A stretch of DNA of 64,000 nt from Carpediemonas membranifera (GCA_019828565.1 JAHDYR010000003.1:496001-560000); one strand, 5' to 3'. Numbered from the stretch's first letter, positions 28,358 through 38,160 are shown. Made by a program: numbers and translations. The notes: a model not told the origin generated them from the sequence alone.

Positions 28358-28939
28358 CTAGCCCCGCGACACCTCACAGATTCTGTGGACGAACCTGTGG
28401 CAGAAGTCGCACTCTAAGACAGTTTCGTCTGTTCTACCGTCAACGAAGAAGAGGCCACGTAAGTCTGCGCAGTAAGGGCAACACTTGCGGAGGCTGTTCT
28501 TCCACATCTTGGCAGTGCTGCCCATGAAGTATTCCGCGTCGGAAGCGCCTGGGTTCGTGTTCCTAAACTGCTCAGTCATGTGGTTCATGGCCTCAATCAT
28601 CTCAGCGACGTTGGCACCGTTGACTGACGAAGCTTGCATTGCACGCGTGGAGTCAACGGACATAGTGGGCTGCTCAGCGGTCTGAACAGTGGGGTGGGGG
28701 GTGGGGACGGCAGGATTGCGGCGCGGCTGGCACACCCGGAAGGCTCTTTGGGAGCTGTCGAGCTTGGAATTTCGCAAATGATCAATTTCAGCGTCAGTGA
28801 GGGTTACAAGCTGGCTGAGTCCGGCTATCAATGCGGCACGCCCTGTATCTGTCGCGTGAATTCCTTGGTAGATGCCCTTCGTGTTAGGAGAGAGTTTGCG
28901 GCCAGCAAGGTTCTCGATAGCCTTGGGTACTGACCTCAT
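28358..28939 (-). CDS. Zinc-motif protein of the tandem unit, copy 2
   Basis: Same 193-residue frame as 25671-26252 with one visible difference (Asn for Ser in the segment EQFRNTNPG). The Cys/His motifs are identical, and the same frame change before the extra CELC module is present. Confidence 0.5.
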   Translation of the reverse strand: MRSVPKAIENLAGRKLSPNTKGIYQGIHATDTGRAALIAGLSQLVTLTDAEIDHLRNSKLDSSQRAFRVCQPRRNPAVPTPHPTVQTAEQPTMSVDSTRAMQASSVNGANVAEMIEAMNHMTEQFRNTNPGASDAEYFMGSTAKMWKNSLRKCCPYCADLRGLFFVDGRTDETVLECDFCHRFVHRICEVSRG

Positions 28940-29176
28940 GAAGTCCTACTTGCGCGGCATGCGCTCTAGAATAGTTTTTGGGAGGATTGCAAGGATGGCA
29001 TCCGCGATGGAGCGACAATCGCATTTCGTGCTTCTCTCTTCCCAACGATAGCATGTTGCGATGATTGTGTGCACAATATCACGCACAGTATCTCTTGAAA
29101 GCCGCTCCTGGTCTTCTACCATACTGCCCCCCTTTTGTGGGGGTGTAAAAAAACTGAGTGCAGTTTTAAGTTGGAA

Positions 29177-29392
29177 ATGGAATCCTACAGGTATAGAGAC
29201 TATTACGAAGAGATAGGAACCGTTATAGCTGCAATTGATGCAATATTAGCGCATCCAGGACTGTGGGCGGTAGCAGAGCGTGCTGGAATGGATAGATTAG
29301 CAAGAGCGAAGGACTTACTCAATATAGAGCAAGAAAGGGCCAAATGCGGGATTCCGCCATCAAGTTCAGAAGAGTACAGTGATTCACAGTAA
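29177..29392 (+). CDS. Small acidic ORF (71 residues), copy 2
   Basis: Identical protein to 26491-26706, with its ATG in the same context. Followed by the second foldback. Confidence 0.4.
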   Translation: MESYRYRDYYEEIGTVIAAIDAILAHPGLWAVAERAGMDRLARAKDLLNIEQERAKCGIPPSSSEEYSDSQ

Positions 29393-29477
29393 ACCGTAGC
29401 GATCTATTGAGTTATATTCAGTTCTGGCCATGTTCGGCTTTTCCGGAATGTCAAAAATTTGACACGTCCATTTCTCC

Positions 29478-29578
29478 AAATTGCTGATTGCCAACGCTAG
29501 ACCAGACATGCCAGGCTGTAGTACACGTGCTATACTACAACGTGGTGGTTCTGGTTTGCCGTTGGCAATCAGCAATTT
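29478..29578. repeat. Foldback, 19-bp arms, copy 2
   Basis: Same sequence as 26792-26892. Confidence 0.88.
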
Positions 29579-29923
29579 CGAGAACAGACAAACTTCTTTT
29601 GCGATTTTTGCAACTTCTGGAGCATATATCATTTGGTACAGACCCAGCCACGCAATAAAAACGCATAGCGTGGCTTAACATGGTCGGAACTATCCTAAAA
29701 AAGTTGGCGGTAAATATTGAGTAAATATTTAATATAGATCTCGAGATTTAACGTCCCTTAGGTAGCCCTTGGATGCAAACATCCGCCCAGTAAATTTTGC
29801 TGTACAGCTCTAGCCCAATACAAAAATATGAGGGCTCGAAGTTTTGGCCTTCTCAGAAAAAGGTGGCAGTATACTGCTACTTTTCTTTGCTTGAGTAGCT
29901 GTATTACACCCCCTCCAGACAGC

Positions 29924-30940
29924 ATGGACATGGGAGTTCGCCTTGGAATTCACACTCCACCGGTGGTAGACAGTCTCCAGAATCTTGGGTATGACCTGCT
30001 GTCCATCCCAGCCATACGATCTGTTATATCAGACCCAACACTGATCGAGGACGTCAACGCGTTCACTCCTGAGCAGCCCGATGTCTCTGGGCGTGATGGG
30101 GTGTCTAACCAAGAGCTTCAATGTCAAGCAGGAGCCGGTTTCACGCGTAGCGTGGAAGTCGCGGAGGCTTTTTACGTCCTATATGACCCAACCACCCACA
30201 CCGACCTGCAAGAGACTCTCGATGAACACGACTGCCTCTTCGCTCACCACTTCGAGAAGATATCGGGGGAGTCACGGCTATACATTTCGCATGATGATCC
30301 ATCCAAGCTGCCGGAGATTCAGAGATTATGCCGGAACATGGGCATCATTCCGCGTGGAACAAAGAAATCTCACCGGATGGTGATCAGCGCTCTGTCCTAT
30401 GACCCTGTCGCCCAGATTAAGTTCATGCTGAAGTTCCCCGACCGAGTTCAGCGCGATATCAAGTCAAGCAAGTTCGTTCAATCCGTCACTATTAACCCGG
30501 AGAGCCGACAGGAGGCTTATGGTCTTGAGATGCTCCTATGGTTTGATGGATATCGGGCCGACTGTACGGCGGTCAAATATCGCATAATTGATCGCGAGGG
30601 AGCAGCCCTACCACAGAAGATTACCCCACCCATGACGCTTCTTACATTTCAGGGCACAGAGAAGCTCATTCCTTCGTTCTTTGATGATGTACAGCGGCTA
30701 ATGAACAAGCTCATTGGTATCCCCTTCGCATGTGGTGACAGTTCGTTGCTCCCACGCAGCCGTGTTGTCATCAGCCTGCTCGGGATCTGCGGCGATCACA
30801 AAGCGTTGCAGATTGTTAGTGGCGTCAAGCGGGGACGATACTACCGCTCTCCATTCTCCTCCCTACACATGGGAAAGGTCGCAAGTGACCCGTTTGCCAA
30901 TCGTTGCGATCGCTGGACAATCGCAGATAGCATCTTATGA
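29924..30940 (+). CDS. Possible transposase-like protein, first part
   Basis: The ATG at 29924 lies exactly at the end of tandem unit 2 (CAGCATGGACATGGG). About 338 residues. LEMLLWFDGYRADCTAVKYRI and LLGICGDHKALQIVSGV have the look of the two Asp-bearing strands of transposases of the Tnp2/CACTA kind (Asp-Gly followed by a T-x-v-x-y-x-i strand, then a Gly-Asp before a long insertion). This is a resemblance seen by eye only. The stop overlaps the next ATG (ATGA), so this and the next frame are either translationally coupled or one broken gene. The nearby tandem duplication and foldbacks fit a mobile context. Confidence 0.35.
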   Translation: MDMGVRLGIHTPPVVDSLQNLGYDLLSIPAIRSVISDPTLIEDVNAFTPEQPDVSGRDGVSNQELQCQAGAGFTRSVEVAEAFYVLYDPTTHTDLQETLDEHDCLFAHHFEKISGESRLYISHDDPSKLPEIQRLCRNMGIIPRGTKKSHRMVISALSYDPVAQIKFMLKFPDRVQRDIKSSKFVQSVTINPESRQEAYGLEMLLWFDGYRADCTAVKYRIIDREGAALPQKITPPMTLLTFQGTEKLIPSFFDDVQRLMNKLIGIPFACGDSSLLPRSRVVISLLGICGDHKALQIVSGVKRGRYYRSPFSSLHMGKVASDPFANRCDRWTIADSIL

Positions 30941-31923
30941 AGGACTTCTGGACGCTGCTTGGCCTTGTCAAGGTTCAACACGCTGGTCAGAACGTGCAAA
31001 CACTTGAGCAGATTGAAAAGCTGTTCACGCGGACAACTGGCTGCAACGAGCAGAGCTGGAACAGACGAAAGCTCGCGACACTAGTCAACGAGCACCTTGA
31101 GGAGTTTGACCAGTCACTCCAGCCCTTCATACTCCTTACAGCCAAGTTACAGGCGTTGTATTACTCCTCTGACCACGTGACACACCAGACAATCGCTTTC
31201 CATCACGCGGCGTCCTTTTCTACGTTCATCATGTTCCATGTCTTGACTTTGTTCTATGACCTTCCATCGAGTCGCTCCTCGGTTGCTACGACGCTCAATG
31301 ATGGTCTCAGACTGACTTACTCTCCCAAGTTTACCGGCTCGCTATATCTGAATGCAGTGGTGTCAGTTCTGCCCAAGGTTCACTCGAAACTGCGGCTTCC
31401 GATGTTCTATTTGCTTGAGGAGTACTTCGAACGTGATTTCCTCATCAATGCCCAGTTGCGAGTGGACAAGCATCGATCTTGGGTTCTCGGCTTCCTGGCT
31501 CAGAAGACAATGGTCGGTCGTGTCCTTGCTCACTACACCCGCCGTGGCTCATCGAGAAAGCATGGTATGGTGTTGCCGATTGCAAGGCAGTGTAAGTCTG
31601 TCACATTCTGCTCGTGTCTATTTGATGCCGACCGGTGTGCCGCCTGGAGAAATCGTCTATTAACTAAGGTACCCAACTGGGATAGGGAGGCGAGCCAACA
31701 GTCGCTGAATGCGCTGTTTAGTGGATGGGTCAAGGGTATCTGTGAGGAGCCGGAGGAGATCCGGGAACTCATCACTGTTGACGAGACAGCCAAGACGATT
31801 TGTGTAAGGACGGCGGACAGTGGTCTGGATGAGACTCTCTGCATCTGCAATCTGTGCAACAGTGAGCAGCGAGCGGAGGAGCTGATGAGGAGGACTGGGC
31901 ACAATCTTCGCCCGAGAAGATAG
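30937..31923 (+). CDS. Possible transposase-like protein, second part
   Basis: 328 residues from the ATG at 30937, overlapping the previous stop. Mostly helical (NRRKLATLVNEHLEEFDQ; FHHAASFSTFIMFHVLTLFYDL) with a C-terminal ICNLCNSEQ Cys pair. The size and helical character would suit the C-terminal part of a large transposase, but no family signature is clear. The frame differs from the preceding ORF by one base. Confidence 0.35.
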   Translation: MKDFWTLLGLVKVQHAGQNVQTLEQIEKLFTRTTGCNEQSWNRRKLATLVNEHLEEFDQSLQPFILLTAKLQALYYSSDHVTHQTIAFHHAASFSTFIMFHVLTLFYDLPSSRSSVATTLNDGLRLTYSPKFTGSLYLNAVVSVLPKVHSKLRLPMFYLLEEYFERDFLINAQLRVDKHRSWVLGFLAQKTMVGRVLAHYTRRGSSRKHGMVLPIARQCKSVTFCSCLFDADRCAAWRNRLLTKVPNWDREASQQSLNALFSGWVKGICEEPEEIRELITVDETAKTICVRTADSGLDETLCICNLCNSEQRAEELMRRTGHNLRPRR

Positions 31924-32936
31924 ATAGATGGATAATCGGAGTATGTATATAAAGGGTTCTTTATGTTTACACTATCTTCACCAATCTACAGTCAATTACG
32001 TCTATTGCGAGCGAAGAACAGCTTTCAGTAAGAAATTTGAGGCAACTGTCAGGTAATTCTTAGTAACGTCGTCGGCAATGACGTAATAGTCATCCATTTC
32101 AGTCAAGTGACTCAGCTTAACGCGCATTTGCTTGATTTCGGCGATAAACTCGGCCCGCTTCATTCGTTTGTCATAAAGTGCATTCCGGCCATATCACAAG
32201 TTTTCTTCATCACAAGGCACGCACGGGGGTGTAAGCGGGACCGAGGCTACCACCACAGCCTCTTCTGAGCCGATGGATACCTTTTGTTGATTTGCCAGAA
32301 TTGACCAAACGACGAGGAATGCTTGATATGCCGCGTATGGATGATTTGAAGAAGAACTGAAGGTGAAAGACAAAGATCATAGAAATATACATCATGCGGC
32401 TCACTTTTTGGAGACATTGGAGGGAAATTAGCTTTTAGGATCGTTTTTCGTTTGCCAGGCAAAGTTTTGAGTGTTTTCTCGAGAATACTCGATGCCGTAT
32501 GCAATCTTGCTGCTATTTGATGCAGAACAAAGGTTGTTATGTGACACAGATGTTCTCACTTGCTTTCGGCCTTCTTTGTTGGCGAGCAAAAGCAAACTTC
32601 TTTGGGAGCAATTCCCAAAAATCGCATCTTTACGCACCCAGGAAATTTTATCTCGGCATACTGGACCAGTGGGGGAGGCACGGCAGTCTATCCCGACCCT
32701 AGATGAACCATGAGACAGTTTTTCGACGAGAGTTTGTGCGATGCCACTGACTTCGCGAGTGAAGGTCTTCAGCATGTTGTACGGATGTCTAAACGATGCC
32801 TTGTGCAAGTGCAAGGCGTAATACGCTGTAGTTTAATTGTTTGAGCGCGTTCATTTTTTCTTGCAATCGTCCTTTTTTCATGTATTCCGGGACTTATTCC
32901 GGGACTTAAAGTCCCGGTTAAAGTACCAGAAAAAAC
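31924..32936. other. No gene recognised
   Basis: AT-richer sequence with short open frames only. It contains CATAAAGTGCA at 32172-32182 and a perfect 9-bp-arm hairpin CCGGGACTTAAAGTCCCGG at 32899-32917, just before the retroelement fragment. Confidence 0.5.
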
Positions 32937-32937
32937 A

Positions 32938-33703
32938 GCATGGACTGACTCCCGCTACCATGACACACTCATCAAACACCAGACAGACGACTCTACCGTC
33001 TCCAAGCTGACCGTAGACAGCGACGGTCTTCGCCGCAAGGACGGCATCGTCGTCATCCCTACTTCAACCGTGTGCAGACCCCTCCGAAAGGAGCTGATAC
33101 AGATCGCCCACAGAGGACACCACGGCGCCAAGGCTACCATCGAACGCCTGAGAGCAGACGGCTATACCTGGACAGGCTGCACAGCAGATGTCGAGGAGTT
33201 CATCGCCTCATGTGACGAGTGCCAGAAAGCTCGCCTACGCAACTTCGCCGAGGCAGAGCTCCGCACAACAGCAGTGTACAAACCGTTCCACACTGTCGCA
33301 GTGGATACTATTGGTCCAATCCCGGCAGACGCAGTCGGCTCCAGATACATCACAGTTATGGTCGATATGTTTACTCGCTACACTGAGTTGGCCGCGACGG
33401 ACGAGAACACAGCTGATGCAGCGTCAGAGGCCCTCTGGCGCCAGGTGATTACCCGTCATGGGACTCCCCTGTTCATCAAGTCCGACAACGGGCCTGAGTT
33501 CACCGGCAACGTCGTCAAGGCCCTGCTCGAAAGCGCGGACATCACAAAGCAATTCACCCTCCCCTATCACCCTCAGTCGAATGGGCTGGTAGAGCGTCGT
33601 AACGCGGAGGTCATGAAGCATCTTCGCTGTTTGATCCTCCAATTCGACAAGTTCTCCCGTTGGAGCGATCTCCTTCCGGTAGTTCAGCTGCTGCTGAACA
33701 CAA
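32938..33703 (+). pseudogene. Older Ty3/gypsy integrase, left part, interrupted by insertion
   Basis: One open frame with no start codon. It contains an integrase zinc-binding region (HRGHHGAKATIERL…CDECQKARL), the core Asp in VAVDTIGPI, and SDNGPEF and PQSNGLVERRN, so the D,D-35-E core is present. It stops at …VVQLLLNT where the younger element (33704-38160) is inserted. The continuation is at 38161-38433. The 5' half of this element (gag, protease, reverse transcriptase) is missing. Confidence 0.85.
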
Positions 33704-33828
33704 TGTGGCAGTGTGCCAATCAAATATTTTATTTGATTGGCGATTCGATCCGCCATTCCGGTCGACACTGTTGTGTCGACTTCTCTTTGACTAAAGCACC
33801 AAGTTGTTTTTCCGTCCTCTCGAGCACA
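33704..33828 (+). repeat. 5' LTR (125 bp)
   Basis: TGTGGCAGTG…CGAGCACA. Contains two palindromes, AATCAAATATTTTATTTGATT and GTCGACACTGTTGTGTCGAC. Followed at once by the palindrome GTATTAATAC; no obvious tRNA primer-binding site was seen. Confidence 0.93.
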
Positions 33829-33846
33829 GTATTAATACTCTCCATC

Positions 33847-35361
33847 ATGGTGTTGCCTACTCCCATAGAGCAGCCCAGTATCCCCTTGGCCGGTCTTTCC
33901 GCCGACTCCTGGCGGGCCGCCAAGCGCTCATTCAGAAAGTTCCAGGTATACTACCCCGAGGCCAAGATCTCCCTGTTTTTAGACGACGACCTCTACAACG
34001 CCCTCGAGCTCCAGTTCGATGCCGATCTGGACACGCTCACTGACGAAGAGGTGGGTCACCTCATCGAGCGTCTGATCGCTCCAAGAGACCTACTCTCACT
34101 CAAGGAACGTCTCGATAAGATTGTCTGTGCCGTGGACGCAACGCACAAGAAGTCTAGAATCGTTCTAGTCCGAGACTATATCCACCGCTTCAACGAGGTT
34201 TTTAACCTGCACACCGTACTACAACGTGATGACGACAACGACTCCGACTCCGAATCCGACAGCAGCTCCGACAGCGACTACGAAGAAGCAGCCATCGTCC
34301 CTGTAAGGCACGTCGACGGTGATGCCCCTGATGACGACGATCCCGATCCTCAATCCCCCTCAGGCTTTCTGAAAGACTGTATGAGGATCTTCACCGACAA
34401 CCTACGTCCGAAGCCCTTCAAGGAGGTCATGAAGTTCAAGAAGGCTGAACGCAAGCCCACCGCCATGGATGATCTCCAGCGCCTTGCTCTCCGCGTTGCC
34501 AAACGCGACGACAACGCCCGCGAGGAGGCTCTCCGCTACGGCTACTACGCCCAGAGCTCCACTCCAGCCAACAATAACGGCAACACCGGGCCCTCGGGTG
34601 ACAACACCCGGCAGCCGGCACGCCCCTGTCGCCACTGTCAGGGCAACCACTTCGACCGAGATTGCCCCTCTCGTCAGTCACGTGGTCCCCAGACACAGGT
34701 CAACTTCGCGAAAAGCCGCGGAGCCGACGCCCTTAAGGTGCCCGCCTCATGCGGCACGTCCCACTTCCAAGCCATCATTGACACGGGCGCAGCAATCTCA
34801 TGCACGAGTGATCGTTACGCAAAGATATGGCAGCTCCCCCGCACCAGCATCGACCCCGTGTCGGTCACTCTCGCCGACGGCAGCTCAATCACCGTCAATC
34901 AGGCCGTAGATGCGCCCATCCTCTTCACAGGCCTCGCCGGATTCCCTGTCGCTGTCTCCGTCCGTTTCATCATCCTCCCTGGCCGCCAGTGTCCTCTAAT
35001 CGGGTGCGACACTCTCAGAGACCTCGGCGTTCTCACTTCAGACGGCCTATCGCTTGGGCTCACACACTCTACGCCAGCGGCTGACGACGTCGTCCTCCCA
35101 GTGTTCTCGGTGTCCGGATCAAGGCTACAGTCAGCCCTTGCAGACTACCGCTCGGGCTGGCAGTCAGTCCAAATACCCTCGGACGAGCTCCGCTCTCGCG
35201 TCGTGCCACTTCTGCGAGAGTTCTCAGACATCTTCGAGCCGCTCGGTCCTGAACCGGCCAACGTTCCCCCATGGTCTTGCACGTCAAGGACGATACCCTC
35301 GTGCAGATTAAGCCGCGCCGCCTCTCGCCTGATAACAGGAAGAAGACGAAGGAGATCGTAG
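33847..35361 (+). CDS. gag-protease polyprotein of the chromovirus
   Basis: ATG at 33847, 18 bp after the LTR. The N-terminal ~270 residues are gag-like, with an acidic SDSESDSSSDSD stretch in the middle. A zinc knuckle CRHCQGNHFDRDC follows (34627-34665), close to the CCHC form. Then comes a retropepsin-type aspartic protease with IIDTGAAIS as the active-site triad and a later ILPGRQCPLIGCDTL segment. The natural frame shifts by one base in the C run near 35265; beyond it this frame is out of phase with reverse transcriptase, so the last ~30 codons are probably not used. Confidence 0.85.
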   Translation: MVLPTPIEQPSIPLAGLSADSWRAAKRSFRKFQVYYPEAKISLFLDDDLYNALELQFDADLDTLTDEEVGHLIERLIAPRDLLSLKERLDKIVCAVDATHKKSRIVLVRDYIHRFNEVFNLHTVLQRDDDNDSDSESDSSSDSDYEEAAIVPVRHVDGDAPDDDDPDPQSPSGFLKDCMRIFTDNLRPKPFKEVMKFKKAERKPTAMDDLQRLALRVAKRDDNAREEALRYGYYAQSSTPANNNGNTGPSGDNTRQPARPCRHCQGNHFDRDCPSRQSRGPQTQVNFAKSRGADALKVPASCGTSHFQAIIDTGAAISCTSDRYAKIWQLPRTSIDPVSVTLADGSSITVNQAVDAPILFTGLAGFPVAVSVRFIILPGRQCPLIGCDTLRDLGVLTSDGLSLGLTHSTPAADDVVLPVFSVSGSRLQSALADYRSGWQSVQIPSDELRSRVVPLLREFSDIFEPLGPEPANVPPWSCTSRTIPSCRLSRAASRLITGRRRRRS

Positions 35362-35990
35362 CGGAGCTCGCCCAGAATGGCATCGTCACTCCCTCCAAAG
35401 GCCCTTTCGCCTCACCTATCGTCCTCGTCAAGCAGAAAGACAAGACACGCATGTGCGTCGACTACTCGGAGCTGAACAAGCACCTCGTGGAGGATCACTT
35501 CCCGCTACCTAACATCAGAGAGTTTCTGATGTCCATGCGCGGCGCGAAGTGGTTCGCTGCTCTTGACCTCGTCAAGGGATATCACCAGCTTCCCCTCCAC
35601 GAAGATTCACAAGCCCTCTCCGCCTTTGTCACGCCAGACGACTACCTACAGTACACCCGCGTCCCGTTCGGCCTTGCCTCGGCGCCCTCGTACTTCCAGC
35701 GTACCATCCAGGCTGTCATAGCACCCGCCATTGCCACCGGCCGCTGCAAGGCGTACCTCGACGACATCCTCGAGGCCGCCCACTCAGATGACACGTTCAT
35801 CGACGACCTGCGCACCATATTCATGGCCTTGCGGGAGCATAACCTCAAGCTCTCGCCCGCAAAATGCGTCATCGGCGCCTCCGAGGTCAGATCGGTCGGC
35901 TTTATCGTCGACCGAAATGGCATACATGTCGACCCCGACCGCATCCAGGCCATCGTCAGCCTCAGGCCCCCCGGGACCAGTCTGAGTTGA
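35271..35990 (+). CDS. Reverse transcriptase segment of the chromovirus
   Basis: One frame of about 240 residues starting at MVLHVKDDTL. It carries SPIVLVKQKDKTRMCVDYSE, WFAALDLVKGYHQLP (first catalytic Asp) and KAYLDDILEAA (YxDD-type box), the core reverse-transcriptase motifs. The preceding protease frame and the following RNase H frame each meet it one base out of phase, at runs of five and six C. In an intact element all three are likely one polyprotein. Confidence 0.88.
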   Translation: MVLHVKDDTLVQIKPRRLSPDNRKKTKEIVAELAQNGIVTPSKGPFASPIVLVKQKDKTRMCVDYSELNKHLVEDHFPLPNIREFLMSMRGAKWFAALDLVKGYHQLPLHEDSQALSAFVTPDDYLQYTRVPFGLASAPSYFQRTIQAVIAPAIATGRCKAYLDDILEAAHSDDTFIDDLRTIFMALREHNLKLSPAKCVIGASEVRSVGFIVDRNGIHVDPDRIQAIVSLRPPGTSLS

Positions 35991-37807
35991 AGTCAATCCT
36001 CGGAAAGATCAACTACATCGCACAGTTCCTGCCTGACGCCACCAAGTCACTCGCCACACTCAACCGGTCACTCAGAGCCGGCGAGTTCGTCTTCGGCGAG
36101 GAACAACTGACTGCTTTTGACGACATCAAGTCCCAGTTGGCGCTTCACATCAGCCTAACATACCCAGACCTCGATAGACCCTGGCACATTTACACCGACG
36201 CTTCATCACTTGGCGAAGGAGGCGTGCTAATACAAGATGAGGAGGACGGTACTCGCTCAATTCTGGCCTGTTTCCAGAAGACCTACGACAAGACCATGTC
36301 GAATTGGTCAACATACGAACAAGAGTTGCATGCCGTGATCTCTGTCCTCACCAACAAGGTCTTCGAACCCCTCTTCCAGATCAAGTCTGACCTACATGTC
36401 CACACCGACCATAGCAACCTCGTCCAACTCAGACGGAAGGCCCCGACTGTCAAAAAGCTTCTCCGCTGGGCCCTACGACTATCCGAGTTTCGCTTCACCA
36501 TTCAGCACGTCCGTGGCGTCGACAACGTCATTGCAGACGTCCTCTCCCGGATCCTCCCCGACGCGCCTGTAGTCAACGCTGTCGTCCAAGAGCCTCACTT
36601 CGACAAGTTCTCCGCCGTCCACAATGACGCGGTCGGACACTTCGGCGTCGACGAGTGCATTCGCCGTGTCAAAGCCGCCAAGACCACGTGGCCTGGCATG
36701 TACAAAGACATCAGACGCTGGATCAAGGCCTGCCCCCACTGCCAGCTGCATGCCCCTGCCAGAGAGTGCCCCATCGCGTATCACCCATCCTCCTCGGACG
36801 CTCCTTTCCACAGAGTTCAGGTCGACACTCTTGGGCCCCTACCCACCACGCCGTCGGGAAACTCCTACATCATCTCGATCGTGGACACCTTCTCCAGGTA
36901 CATCAGACTGTTCCCAGCCACGTCCACTGACGCCCTCGCGGCCGCTCGCGCACTTTATGCTTACTGCGGTGCCTACGGCGTACCTCGCGAGATCCAGTCC
37001 GACAACGGCTCGCAGTTCACAGCGAAGCTAATAGATGAGCTTACATGCGCACTCTCGTTGAATCACCGCTTTTCCGCCCCTTACAGCCCACAGTCCAACG
37101 GCATTGTGGAAAGGTACAACTTCGAGATCGAAAAGATCATCAAGCCCGCTACGATGCAACCCTGGGACGAACATCTGCCCTCTGTCGAGCTTATCCTCAA
37201 TTCCAAGCAGGTTTCGTCCACCAAGGCCTCTCCTCTGGACATCCTCTTCCCATTCACCGAAGGGAAGGCCGATCCTTCGCGCCTAAAGGCCGCCCGCGAA
37301 GCCCTCGCTCGCTACGCCGCCAAGAAGGCTGCAATTCCCACCAATGTGCCCCCCACGCACGAGCCCGGCTCTCTCGTACTCCTCCTTCGCCCGAAGTCCG
37401 CCAAGATCGAGGCAAACTGGCGCGGTCCGTTCAGATATCTGCGCCGCGGTGACCACACGTCGTCGTCGATCATCCAACACATCACGACCGATAAGACCAT
37501 GGAAGTTTCCGACCGCCGCATCAAGGCCTGGACTGGCTCCACGGACCTCGACGAGCTCAAGACCCTAGTCGCCGAGCAAGAGGGGGAGTACGCCGTAGAC
37601 CACATCGTCTCGGCCCGTCGTCCAGCCAGATCGAAGACCATATACCTCCTAGTCCACTGGGCCGGGTGCGAGTCAGCAGAGGATTCGGAGGTCACGCTCA
37701 ACGCTGAGACAGCCCAGATGGCCGCTCTCGACGACTTTCTCAACGTCAGCCCTTCATGGAGACAGCCAGTCGAGGCCGCCTGCCGCCGCAATGGCTGGCA
37801 ACTCTAA
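35975..37807 (+). CDS. RNase H - integrase - chromodomain segment of the chromovirus
   Basis: Continues from the reverse transcriptase at SELKSILGKINYIAQFL. RNase H has IYTDASSLGEGGVL and TDHSNLVQL. The integrase has an HHCC-like zinc region ending CPHCQLH, the core Asp in VQVDTLGPL, IQSDNGSQFT and PQSNGIVERYN. Near the C-terminus, EYAVDHIVSARR…IYLLVHWAGC is a chromodomain (YxVexIl…yLVkWxG pattern), which in related elements directs insertion to modified chromatin. The stop at 37807 leaves about 228 bp before the 3' LTR. Confidence 0.88.
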   Translation, partial: DQSELKSILGKINYIAQFLPDATKSLATLNRSLRAGEFVFGEEQLTAFDDIKSQLALHISLTYPDLDRPWHIYTDASSLGEGGVLIQDEEDGTRSILACFQKTYDKTMSNWSTYEQELHAVISVLTNKVFEPLFQIKSDLHVHTDHSNLVQLRRKAPTVKKLLRWALRLSEFRFTIQHVRGVDNVIADVLSRILPDAPVVNAVVQEPHFDKFSAVHNDAVGHFGVDECIRRVKAAKTTWPGMYKDIRRWIKACPHCQLHAPARECPIAYHPSSSDAPFHRVQVDTLGPLPTTPSGNSYIISIVDTFSRYIRLFPATSTDALAAARALYAYCGAYGVPREIQSDNGSQFTAKLIDELTCALSLNHRFSAPYSPQSNGIVERYNFEIEKIIKPATMQPWDEHLPSVELILNSKQVSSTKASPLDILFPFTEGKADPSRLKAAREALARYAAKKAAIPTNVPPTHEPGSLVLLLRPKSAKIEANWRGPFRYLRRGDHTSSSIIQHITTDKTMEVSDRRIKAWTGSTDLDELKTLVAEQEGEYAVDHIVSARRPARSKTIYLLVHWAGCESAEDSEVTLNAETAQMAALDDFLNVSPSWRQPVEAACRRNGWQL

Positions 37808-38035
37808 GCTACTGTCAAGGCAGGACATTGGTTCAGCGTCCTGCCCAAACAAATAAACGATCCGTGCTAGTACAAGTTGTCTCTACTCTCCCACCCGTCA
37901 GAGCCTTGAGGGAAGGTGTGCCCGGCCAAGATGTCCGCCCGTGTCCTGCTGCAGGACCCGCTGTGCGCCTGTCGCCAGGCGGAAATGAGCTTTGACCGCT
38001 CTTGAAGGTCTCGGGCTCCGCCTCTGGGGAGGTAG

Positions 38036-38160
38036 TGTGGCAGTGTGCCAATCAAATATTTTATTTGATTGGCGATTCGATCCGCCATTCCGGTCGACAC
38101 TGTTGTGTCGACTTCTCTTTGACTAAAGCACCAAGTTGTTTTTCCGTCCTCTCGAGCACA
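38036..38160 (+). repeat. 3' LTR (125 bp)
   Basis: Identical to 33704-33828. A purine-rich GGGGAGG lies just upstream and may be the polypurine tract. Followed by ACAA, the target duplication. Confidence 0.93.

Larger units (their letters stand above)
27241..29926. repeat. Tandem unit 2 (2,686 bp)
   Basis: Second head-to-tail copy. It begins GAGGAGATATTGG and ends CTCCAGACAGCATG, like unit 1. Examples of differences: one fewer A in the run near 29150 and GTGTTCCT for GTGCTCCT near 28560. Confidence 0.93.
33704..38160 (+). mobile_element. Ty3/gypsy chromovirus, complete, with identical LTRs
   Basis: A 4,457-bp element bounded by 125-bp LTRs that are identical base for base, starting TG and ending CA. 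It is flanked by the 4-bp direct repeat ACAA (33700-33703 and 38161-38164). Gene order is gag, zinc knuckle, protease, reverse transcriptase, RNase H, integrase and chromodomain, typical of chromoviruses. Two frame breaks both fall in C runs (near 35265 and 35972). With identical LTRs, these look like recent mutations or base-calling errors, or programmed shifts. It sits inside the integrase of an older relative. Confidence 0.93.

Noticed and set aside
1-32000. Polinton/Maverick or giant-virus integration
   Set aside because: No DNA polymerase B, packaging ATPase, capsid or viral protease pattern was seen; only the long inverted arms would fit.
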